Shown in pieces: positions 8,557 to 17,011 of a stretch of DNA of 64,000 bases. Position 1 is the first letter of the stretch. The number at the start of each line of letters is the position of its first letter. Both the position numbers and the translations under genes were made by a program. This DNA is from Janthinobacterium sp. (GTDB taxonomy: Bacteria > Pseudomonadota > Gammaproteobacteria > Burkholderiales > Burkholderiaceae_D). The notes below the pieces were generated by a model. The model was not told the origin of the DNA, did no database searches, and saw nothing but the letters and a program-made list of their open reading frames with translations. The stretch spans positions 1-64,000 of the forward strand of contig NZ_RFSK01000022.1 in assembly GCF_009923995.1 (NCBI RefSeq). The letters are read 5' to 3'.

Positions 8557-10071
8557 ATGACCGAAACAACTTCCGTTAGCCAGGACACCATCAACGCGGC
8601 AGTCTGGAACGCTTGCGACACATTCCGTGGCACAGTTGACCCTAGCATTTACAAGGACTATGTCCTAACCATGCTTTTCCTGAAGTACATGTCTGATGTC
8701 TGGCAGGACCACTACGACGACTACAAGAAGCAATTTGGTGACAACGACGAGCTAATTATCGAAATGCTCAAGAACGAGCGGTTTGTTCTACCACCACGCG
8801 CAAACTTCTATGTGCTGTACGACAAGCGATTCGAACCGGGCAATGGCGAACGTATCGACACAGCACTACATGCCATCGAAGACGCCAACATCAGCAAATT
8901 ACGAGATGTCTTTCAAGACATCACTTTCAACTCCAACAAGCTAGGCGATGAGCAGCAAAAAAACGACATCCTACGGCACCTAATGGAAGACTTTGCCAAG
9001 GAGGAGTTAAATCTCGGCCCCCACCGCGTCGGAACTCTCGACGTGATTGGAAATGCATACGAGTATCTGATCAAGAACTTCGCATCTACGAGCGGCAAAA
9101 AGGCTGGCGAGTTCTACACACCACCCGAGGTGTCCACACTCATGGCTCGTTTAATGGACCCGCAAGAGGGAGAAGAGATATGCGACCCCACCTGTGGCTC
9201 TGGCTCATTGCTGATGAAGTGCGGCCGCTTGATCCGCCAGCGCACTGGTTCTCGTAAATACGCCTTGTACGGCCAAGAGGCCATTGGCAGTACTTGGGCG
9301 TTGGCCAAGATGAATATGTTCCTACATGGCGAGGACAATCACCGGGTGGAATGGGGTGACACCCTGCGCAACCCCAAACTACTCGACAGTGAGAGCACAC
9401 TCAAGCATTTCGACATCGTAGTCGCTAACCCTCCATTCAGTCTGGAAAAGTGGGGCCATGAGAATGCCGAAGCCGATAAATTCGGACGCTTCCGGCGGGG
9501 GGTGCCGCCTCGCACCAAAGGTGACTACGCCTTCATCTTGCACATGGTTGAGACTATGAAGCCGGGCACCGGCCGCATGGCGGTAGTGGTGCCGCATGGC
9601 GTACTGTTCCGTGGAGCCGCCGAAGGCAAAATCCGCCAGAAACTGATCGAGGAAAACTTGCTGGACATGGTGATTGGCTTGCCTGAAAAGCTATTCTATG
9701 GCACTGGCATCCCAGCCGTTATTTTAGTGTTCCGCAAGCGCAAGCGCGACGAGAAGGTCTTGTTTATAGATGCAAGCCGCGACTTCGAAGATGGCAAAAA
9801 CCAGAACATGCTGCGCGAGGACGATTTACGGCGCATTTTGAGCACTAGCCAGAATCGTCACGATGTTAATAAGTACGCCCACTTGGCGACCTTGGCTGAA
9901 ATCACTGAAAACGACTTCAATCTTAACATCGCGCGGTATGTTGACACATTTGAGGAAGAAGTCGAGATCGACCTGATGGCTGTACGTCGCGAACGTGCTC
10001 AACTCAAATTGGAGCTAGCCATGCTGGAAGAAAAGATGACGACCTATTTGAAGGAGCTGGGCTATGAGTGA
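8557..10071 (+). CDS. hsdM: Type I restriction-modification system DNA methyltransferase subunit M
   Basis: 504 aa; 'GEFYTPPEVSTLMARL', 'DPTCGSGSLL', 'FDIVVANPPFS' (NPPF). Confidence 0.96.
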   Translation: MTETTSVSQDTINAAVWNACDTFRGTVDPSIYKDYVLTMLFLKYMSDVWQDHYDDYKKQFGDNDELIIEMLKNERFVLPPRANFYVLYDKRFEPGNGERIDTALHAIEDANISKLRDVFQDITFNSNKLGDEQQKNDILRHLMEDFAKEELNLGPHRVGTLDVIGNAYEYLIKNFASTSGKKAGEFYTPPEVSTLMARLMDPQEGEEICDPTCGSGSLLMKCGRLIRQRTGSRKYALYGQEAIGSTWALAKMNMFLHGEDNHRVEWGDTLRNPKLLDSESTLKHFDIVVANPPFSLEKWGHENAEADKFGRFRRGVPPRTKGDYAFILHMVETMKPGTGRMAVVVPHGVLFRGAAEGKIRQKLIEENLLDMVIGLPEKLFYGTGIPAVILVFRKRKRDEKVLFIDASRDFEDGKNQNMLREDDLRRILSTSQNRHDVNKYAHLATLAEITENDFNLNIARYVDTFEEEVEIDLMAVRRERAQLKLELAMLEEKMTTYLKELGYE

Positions 10072-10174
10072 GTTTGACCTTATATAGGACGAACTGGGAC
10101 TTCACTCTACCAAAGACGGCAGTACGCAGTATCGCTCGCTGGCAGTGCGCAGCATAATCTCAGACCAAAGCCGT
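10064..10174 (+). pseudogene. Short interrupted ORF overlapping the hsdM stop (MSEFDLI*DELGLHSTKDGSTQYRSLAVRSIISDQSR*)
   Basis: ATG at 10064 overlaps the hsdM stop; TAG after 7 codons, then open in the same frame to TAA. Confidence 0.4.
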
Positions 10175-10237
10175 TAAGCGAAGCTAAAGATATGAAGATA
10201 CTAAAAAAATTGAGTATCTATTGAAAAAGAAAAATTA

Positions 10238-11491
10238 ATGTCAATCCAGTCACTACCTAAGAGCTGGCAAATCAGCACTGTTGCCAGTCTCTGTAAAATG
10301 CAGAATGGACACAGCTTTGGCCCCAATGATTGGGATGTTACGGGCCTTCCAATTATTCGCATTCAAAACTTAAATGGAGGGAAGGAATTTGACTACTTTT
10401 CTGGAATACCTGACCCCCGATGGATTGTGGAACCAGGCCAATTGTTGTTTTCTTGGGCTGGTACAAAAGGCGTTTCGTTTGGCCCATTCATTTGGCGCGG
10501 ACCAAGAGGGGTATTAAATCAACACATTTTCAAAGTTTTGGCGAGTGAGAATATCAGTAAAGAATGGCTCTATTGGGCACTAAAGGATGTCACAAGTCGA
10601 ATTGAAGCGCAGGCGCATGGATTTAAAGCTACATTGGTTCATGTAAAAAAATCTGACATTGAACGACAACAGCTCCTTGTTCCTACCGGCGCAGAACAAC
10701 GTTATATCGCTCAGGCTCTATCTACATGGGAGCAAGCCATTGCTATAAGTGAAGTCATGCTTAGCAATAGCAAAAAACAGCGTCAAATGATCGTTCATCT
10801 GCTTACTAGTGGAAAACTTCAGTTGGCTGATTTCCAAAATTCAGCTGAAAAATTCAAAACGGCGCACGGTTCAATCCCTTCAAACTGGAGCTACCCGAAC
10901 ATTGGAGAAATAGCTGTCGAGGTCAGCCAAAAGCTGCGAGATGGAGAGCCTCTCCCTGTACTTTCGTGTACGAAATATACGGGCCTCGTGGACTCGCTGA
11001 GCTATTTCAAAAAGCAAGTATTCAGCAAAGATATTTCCACGTACAAAGTTGTTTCGCGTGACTGTTTCGTCTACGCAACCAATCACATAGAAGAGGGATC
11101 AATTGGATATCAGGACCTGTATGAGAAAGCCATCGTCAGTCCCATGTACACTGTCTTTAAAACGCATGGAGAAATTGATGATGGGTATTTATACCAACTC
11201 CTGAAGACAGAGAAATACCGCCAGATATTTTCTGCAGCGACCAATGCTTCAGTGGATAGGAGAGGCAGCTTGCGCTGGAAGGAATTCAAGAAAATTCATG
11301 TCCCGTTACCCCCTTTAGCAGAACAGCGTGCGGCTATATCAGTGTTTGACACATTTTACTCTGAAGTAACAAATCTAGAAAAACAGTTGGTTACTTTAAA
11401 AGCAGAGAAAAATGCACTTATGACGATACTGCTAACAGGTAAGCGGCGCCTTACTCGAAATAGCCTACCTCATGTAGAGGCATCTACATGA
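10238..11491 (+). CDS. hsdS: Type I restriction-modification system specificity subunit S
   Basis: 417 aa; two TRD modules with 'PTGAEQRYIAQALSTWEQAI' and 'LPPLAEQRAAISVFDTF' conserved regions. Confidence 0.93.
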   Translation: MSIQSLPKSWQISTVASLCKMQNGHSFGPNDWDVTGLPIIRIQNLNGGKEFDYFSGIPDPRWIVEPGQLLFSWAGTKGVSFGPFIWRGPRGVLNQHIFKVLASENISKEWLYWALKDVTSRIEAQAHGFKATLVHVKKSDIERQQLLVPTGAEQRYIAQALSTWEQAIAISEVMLSNSKKQRQMIVHLLTSGKLQLADFQNSAEKFKTAHGSIPSNWSYPNIGEIAVEVSQKLRDGEPLPVLSCTKYTGLVDSLSYFKKQVFSKDISTYKVVSRDCFVYATNHIEEGSIGYQDLYEKAIVSPMYTVFKTHGEIDDGYLYQLLKTEKYRQIFSAATNASVDRRGSLRWKEFKKIHVPLPPLAEQRAAISVFDTFYSEVTNLEKQLVTLKAEKNALMTILLTGKRRLTRNSLPHVEAST

Positions 11492-14400
11492 GCAACACCC
11501 CGCAAACCCGCGAGCAATACAGCGCCCACATTCCGGCCCTGCACCTGATGTGCAATCTCGGCTGGAACTACCTAAGTTCCGCGTCAGCCCTCGCGCTTCG
11601 CGGTAACACACGTGAAGTTTTACTCAAGCCGCGTTTGATCGAAATACTTAAAACCCGCCGCTTTGATTACAAAGGAGAAACATTTCCCCTCTCACCCGGC
11701 GGTATCGATCAGATTGTGCGTGAGATTTCCAATATTAACCTCGCCGAAGGCCTCCTTCTTGCGAACGAGCAGCTCTACAATAAGCTCACCTTGGGCATTA
11801 CCATCACGGAGTTCATGCCCGATGGCAAAAAGCATCAGCCCACGGTGGCCATTCTTGACTGGCTCAATCCCATAGCCAATTTATGGGATGTTACTGAGGA
11901 ATTGGAGGTGCTATCCGTCCAGGGCACGCATACACGCAGACCTGATGTGGTGGCCTACGTTAACGGTATCCCTCTGGTAATAATCGAAGCTAAGCGCCCT
12001 GAATCCGTACGTGCCGACAAAGCAATGGTGGCTGAGGGCATTAGCCAGCACCTACGCAATCAGCGGTCAGATGAAATCCCCAATCTTTTCTCATATGGAC
12101 AACTTTTATTATCTATCAGCCAGCTAGATGGCCGCTATGGCACCACGCACACCGCTGCCAAATTCTGGGCGAGGTGGCGCGAAGAGCAGTTTGATGACGC
12201 GCACTTCAGCACACTTAAAAACAAACCACTTTCCGGAGAAACCCACGCCGCTCTGTTTGAAGGCAAACCAGCGTATGTGCGCGCATACTTTGAATCGCTG
12301 TGGTCCCAGCCCACGCTACCAACCGATCAGGACAGACTGCTGGTGAGCTTGCTCACGCCAGAGCGCTTATTGGATGTCTTGCGCGGCTATATGCTATTTG
12401 ACCGCAAGGTGGGCAAGGTGGTAGCCCGTTACCAACAGTACTTTGGTATCCGCGCCCTGCTTGCTCGCCTGAACACGTTCAAGCCAGACGGTAGCCGTGA
12501 AGGTGGTGTGGTGTGGCACACCACAGGCTCTGGCAAGAGCTTCACAATGGTGCTGTTGACCAAGGCATTGTTGTTGAACGAAGGATTACGGGATTGCCGC
12601 GTGGTGGTGGTGACTGACCGCATTGATCTAGAGTCGCAACTGGCTAAGAACTTCATGTCTGGCGGCGCGTTTGGCTCTGCCGTTGGCACAAAGAAGGAGG
12701 GCGAACGTAGCAAGGTGTTGTCAGGCCGCGAGCTGGCCAAACGCATTGGTCATAGCAATGATCGAATAATTTTCACATTGGTCCATAAGTTCAATACTGC
12801 GGCCAAGCTGCCTGACTGCCGCAATGACTCGCACAATCTTATCGTGCTGGTGGACGAAGGCCACCGCAGTCATGGCGGCGAAACCCATGAACGAATGAAG
12901 CAGGCCCTGCCTAAGGCCGCCTATGTGGCCTTCACCGGCACGCCATTGCTCAAGAACGAGAAGACGTCCAACAAGTTTGGCCCCATCGTGCATGCATACA
13001 CAATGCAACGCGCCGTGGAGGACGAAACGGTGGCACCACTTTTGTATGAGGAGCGAGTGCCGGAACTCACGATCAATGAAGGAGCTGTGAACCGTTGGTT
13101 TGACAAGATCACTGCTGGTCTTGCTGACGCTCAGCGAACCGACCTCAAGCAAAAGTTTGCTAAGAAGGGAGCCATCTACGGTGCGAGCAACCGCATCGAG
13201 TTGATAGCCTGGGATATTGCTGCCCACTTTAACGAAAACATCAAAAAACTGGGTATGGGGCTCAAAGGCCAAGTGGCCACTGAACGCAAGCTTGATGCCA
13301 TTCGCTATAAGAAAGCGCTAGATGAAACAGGCCTGGTGACTAGCATGGTAATAATTTCGCCGCCAGACACCCGCGAGGGTAACGACGAAGTTGATGAGGA
13401 CCAGTTGCCCGAGGTGCAAAAATGGTGGAAGCAGAACATCACTGAAAAGGGCTTGGATGCTGAAAGCTATGAGCGCCATGCGCTGCAAGACTTTGGAAGT
13501 GATGGAAGCCCTGATTTGTTGATCGTGGTGGATCGTTTGCTGACGGGCTTTGACGAGCCACGCAATACCGTCCTCTACATCGACAAGCCGTTGAAGGGTC
13601 ACAGCCTTATTCAAGCCGTCGCACGAGTGAACCGCCTGCATGATGCGAAGCGCTATGGTGTGCTGGTGGACTACCGGGGCATTTTGAAGGAGTTGGACAC
13701 AGCTGTGCGTGCCTATCAGGATCTTGAGGCGAAGACTCAAGTTGGATTTGATTTGGCCGACTTAGATGGCCTGTACAAGCAGTTCAGTACCGAGTACAAA
13801 CGGCTGCCTGGTTTTCACGACAAACTGTGGTCCTTTTTTAGGGCCGTAGCCAATCGCAAAGACACCGAGCAGTATCGCCAAGTACTTACACCGAAGTACA
13901 CAACCGATGCCGATGGCGAAGAATACGACGAACGGCAGAAACTGCGAGAAGACTTTTATGCAGCCTTGACCGAGTTCGGTTTGTGTCTGCAAACAGCACT
14001 GTCATCGCGCAGCTTCTTTGAGGACCATAGCTTCTCTGAGGAGCAGATCACACGGTACAAAGAAGACCTAAGGTTTTTCACTGAACTGCGTAAAACTGCC
14101 AGGCGCGATGCCATGGAGACGGTCGATTATAGCGTCTACGAAGAGCAGATCCGCAAGCTCGTGGACAAGCAAGTTATCGGCACTGAGGTGCGTGAGCCAG
14201 ACGGTGTATACCTTGTCCACGAATTGGGTAAACCCGAGGATCCGAAGGACTGGACTGAGGAGAAAACGCGCAACGAGACGGACATAATTCGTACTCGATT
14301 GCGCAAGACTATCGAGCAGGATCTGGCAGAGGATCCCTATGCGCAAAAAGTATTCGCAGACTTGTTGAAGCAAGCCATCGCCGATGCTGAGGCCATGTTT

Positions 14401-14760
14401 GATCATCCGCTCAAACAGTACGCATTGTTCAAAGATTTTGAACAGACCTTGCAGGCGCGCGCCACACCGGGCGTTCCTGATGCGTTTGGCGACAACGGGC
14501 ATGCCAAGGCCTACTTTGGCGCAACCAAGTTGGTGCTTGGCGATGGCGCCGATCAACACGTGGCTTTGGCCTTCGAGATGGACCAAGTGGTACGTAATGC
14601 TGTGGCAGAAAACTCCTTAAACCCGCAAAATATTGAAGCAGCTATCCGAAAGGGATTGTTGCCAAAGCTGTTTACAGTCATGGGCCTGGACAACGCCAAG
14701 TTAGTGATTGAGCAGGTAATTCACATCACACGGGTAGGTTTGAGTCGCCATGCAGGGTAG
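11488..14760 (+). CDS. hsdR: Type I restriction endonuclease subunit R
   Basis: 1090 aa; N-terminal nuclease 'PLVIIEAKRP', Walker A 'WHTTGSGKSFTM', 'LIVLVDEGHRS', 'FTGTPL'. Confidence 0.96.
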   Translation: MSNTPQTREQYSAHIPALHLMCNLGWNYLSSASALALRGNTREVLLKPRLIEILKTRRFDYKGETFPLSPGGIDQIVREISNINLAEGLLLANEQLYNKLTLGITITEFMPDGKKHQPTVAILDWLNPIANLWDVTEELEVLSVQGTHTRRPDVVAYVNGIPLVIIEAKRPESVRADKAMVAEGISQHLRNQRSDEIPNLFSYGQLLLSISQLDGRYGTTHTAAKFWARWREEQFDDAHFSTLKNKPLSGETHAALFEGKPAYVRAYFESLWSQPTLPTDQDRLLVSLLTPERLLDVLRGYMLFDRKVGKVVARYQQYFGIRALLARLNTFKPDGSREGGVVWHTTGSGKSFTMVLLTKALLLNEGLRDCRVVVVTDRIDLESQLAKNFMSGGAFGSAVGTKKEGERSKVLSGRELAKRIGHSNDRIIFTLVHKFNTAAKLPDCRNDSHNLIVLVDEGHRSHGGETHERMKQALPKAAYVAFTGTPLLKNEKTSNKFGPIVHAYTMQRAVEDETVAPLLYEERVPELTINEGAVNRWFDKITAGLADAQRTDLKQKFAKKGAIYGASNRIELIAWDIAAHFNENIKKLGMGLKGQVATERKLDAIRYKKALDETGLVTSMVIISPPDTREGNDEVDEDQLPEVQKWWKQNITEKGLDAESYERHALQDFGSDGSPDLLIVVDRLLTGFDEPRNTVLYIDKPLKGHSLIQAVARVNRLHDAKRYGVLVDYRGILKELDTAVRAYQDLEAKTQVGFDLADLDGLYKQFSTEYKRLPGFHDKLWSFFRAVANRKDTEQYRQVLTPKYTTDADGEEYDERQKLREDFYAALTEFGLCLQTALSSRSFFEDHSFSEEQITRYKEDLRFFTELRKTARRDAMETVDYSVYEEQIRKLVDKQVIGTEVREPDGVYLVHELGKPEDPKDWTEEKTRNETDIIRTRLRKTIEQDLAEDPYAQKVFADLLKQAIADAEAMFDHPLKQYALFKDFEQTLQARATPGVPDAFGDNGHAKAYFGATKLVLGDGADQHVALAFEMDQVVRNAVAENSLNPQNIEAAIRKGLLPKLFTVMGLDNAKLVIEQVIHITRVGLSRHAG

Positions 14761-15478
14761 CATCCACTACGGAGAACATGTCTTACCTTACGAGGTTCGT
14801 ATCCAGCCGGGACGGTCATCGCAGCGAGTAGCAATTCACGTTGAGCCAGATGGGCGTATCTTCGTCGATGCACCTGAGACAGCGTCAGAGAAAGAAATCA
14901 ATCAAGCCGTCAAGGTGAGAGCACGATGGATCTTTGGGCACGTTGCTGCGGCCAAGGAGCGATTACGCCATGTACTCCCACGCGAGTACGTCAGTGGTGA
15001 ATCCCTGATGTATTTAGGACGTCGATATCGGCTGAAGGTTACGCTGGCAGTAGATTCCTTAGTAACGGCTCGCATGCGCGGTGCATTCATTGAAGTATTG
15101 GTACCGGAGTCTGACCCAAACTTGGTGCGCTTAGGACTCAGGTCCTGGTTTCGGCAAAGAGCTCGAGTCGTACTGACTGAGCGAGTACAGTTAATGGCAG
15201 CATCACTCCGATGGGTTTCGGGCACTCCACCTCTGCGGTTGTTGACAATGCGCAGCCAATGGGGAAGTTGCTCGCCTGCCGGGCGATTAACTCTCAATCC
15301 TCAACTGGTCAAGGCGCCAAGAGAATGCATTGACTACGTCGTACTACATGAGCTATGTCATTTAAAGGAGCACAACCATACTCAGCGGTTTTACTCACTG
15401 CTAGAAAAGCAGATGCCTGGCTATCAGGCCATCAAACTACGGCTAGATGCCATAGCGGACTCACTCCTAAATGAGTAA
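14750..15478 (+). CDS. YgjP/DUF45 (WLM-like) metallopeptidase, overlapping hsdR
   Basis: 242 aa; 'RSQWGSCSPAGRLTLNPQLVKAPRECIDYVVLHELCHLKEHNH' HExxH. Confidence 0.88.
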   Translation: MQGSIHYGEHVLPYEVRIQPGRSSQRVAIHVEPDGRIFVDAPETASEKEINQAVKVRARWIFGHVAAAKERLRHVLPREYVSGESLMYLGRRYRLKVTLAVDSLVTARMRGAFIEVLVPESDPNLVRLGLRSWFRQRARVVLTERVQLMAASLRWVSGTPPLRLLTMRSQWGSCSPAGRLTLNPQLVKAPRECIDYVVLHELCHLKEHNHTQRFYSLLEKQMPGYQAIKLRLDAIADSLLNE

Positions 15479-15710
15479 GCTGACTAACCTTTCAGTCGCT
15501 AGGGCAACCTCACCTAACTTCCCCCTCAGGATGGTGGGCAAGAATTGATCTTGGCCTGTGATGCCGGCCTGTGCGAGTTGACACAGGCAGCGCTAGCAAT
15601 TGAAAGCTGATCCGCGACCAGTACTAATGGCTATTAGCAAATCTTTCCTAGAAGTACCTGTCATCGCAGCCTCCGGTGGCACCTATGCGCGTTGCTGATC
15701 CAGCAGTCGT

Positions 15711-15923
15711 TCATTCTCTCGTGTAGGAGACGCTTCGGCTAGCATCTATGCAGCGCTGCTGCCATTGAGCGATTTCCTCTGCGTCCCAGGCGACGGACTT
15801 GGGGCCAATGGGAATCGGCGCTGGCAACACGCCTGCCTTCACCTTGCGCCAGATTGTGGCGCGGGACCAGCCGGTGGCCTCGATTACCGCAGGCAAGCGG
15901 AGGAATTTTTTAGTCGTGGTCAT
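15711..15923 (-). CDS. AlpA family phage-type transcriptional regulator / excisionase-like
   Basis: 'FLRLPAVIEATGWSRATIWRKVKAGVLPAPIPIGPKSVAWDAEEIAQWQQ'; ATG at 15923 with GGAG upstream. Confidence 0.85.
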   Translation of the reverse strand: MTTTKKFLRLPAVIEATGWSRATIWRKVKAGVLPAPIPIGPKSVAWDAEEIAQWQQRCIDASRSVSYTRE

Positions 15924-15957
15924 AAGATTCTCCTTCGATTGATGAACACCAAGTAAT

Positions 15958-15978
15958 GGAGAGTCATGCCGACTCTCC
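15958..15978. promoter_or_regulatory. 8-bp stem hairpin upstream of alpA-like gene
   Basis: ggagagtc-atgcc-gactctcc. Confidence 0.45.
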
Positions 15979-16059
15979 GCGATCATTCCGGCAGCGCCAG
16001 GGCTGCACCCTTTACATATCTTCCGCCCCATGCGCTGCGGCCCTGATACAAGTGGGCGG

Positions 16060-16926
16060 TCATCTGCCCAGGTAGATAGACGTGACCTGTTCACGACCAT
16101 GCCCCATCTCCGTCGAAATCTTCAGCCGCGCAGCGTTATCCGCCAATTTTTGCGACGCATCCAGCTGTTTGGAAGTCGCGCCGCCACAAGCTGGACTAGT
16201 TCGGCCAGTCAACTCGGCATAGCGCCGCTGCGCGTACTCATGGCGCAGCCCATGCACACCATGAACGCCAGCCTTGTCGCACTGCGCACGAAAGCGGTTC
16301 AACTGGTCCCGATACCGCAACTGCGCCGGAATCAGGCTGCCTTTTCCCGCCAGCGCCTTGGCCGCATCCAGCACCGCGCGCTGCTGCGTGGTGGTAATCG
16401 GCACCTCCCGATATTTGCCGCCCTTGGTCCAGCTATCCTGCAACCGCAGGATGTTCCCGCCATCGGCCCATCCCGGCTTGATCTTGATGCTTTCCTCGCG
16501 TCGCAAACCAAACGCCGCCTGCAGCTGCAGGGACATGCGCGTATACGGATCATTCACGCGGGCCAGCGTGTCGGCGTCCAGCACCTTCGCCTTCGAAACA
16601 TTGGTGACAAACACCCGCTCCGCGATGCCATATTCGCCGTTGGTGCGCGCAATAATGTTTTCCTTGCCGATCTTCTCGGCCCACCATCGTAGGGCGCTCA
16701 TGCGATTCTTGATCGTGCCGGTACTGACGCCATCCTGCTTCCACTTGTCTAGCAGCGCCGCCACATGTTTCGGTTTCAGGCTGTCCACACTCATATGCTG
16801 GAAGCCCCGTTCGGCCAGGTCGTTGGCGCACAGGGTTAATAGGCGCTCGCGGTCGGCCTGCGTCGCAAAGCTGCCATCCCGGTTGCGGTGACACAGTTGC
16901 TTGAGCTGGTAGTTCAAGTCGCGCAT
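16060..16926 (-). CDS. Second tyrosine recombinase (phage integrase N-terminal/SAM-like domain type)
   Basis: 'MRDLNYQLKQLCHRNRDGSFATQADRERLL...'; catalytic pattern 'FGLRREES', 'HGLRHEYAQRRY', 'MGHGREQVTSIYLGR'; start approximate. Confidence 0.82.
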   Translation of the reverse strand: MRDLNYQLKQLCHRNRDGSFATQADRERLLTLCANDLAERGFQHMSVDSLKPKHVAALLDKWKQDGVSTGTIKNRMSALRWWAEKIGKENIIARTNGEYGIAERVFVTNVSKAKVLDADTLARVNDPYTRMSLQLQAAFGLRREESIKIKPGWADGGNILRLQDSWTKGGKYREVPITTTQQRAVLDAAKALAGKGSLIPAQLRYRDQLNRFRAQCDKAGVHGVHGLRHEYAQRRYAELTGRTSPACGGATSKQLDASQKLADNAARLKISTEMGHGREQVTSIYLGR

Positions 16927-17011
16927 GGCAAAGTCATCCTTTCGATCATTGGTTTTCACATCGATGCCGCGTGGTGTAATCCTGTCTGGTAAGTGTTTCT
17001 GGCCACCCTCA

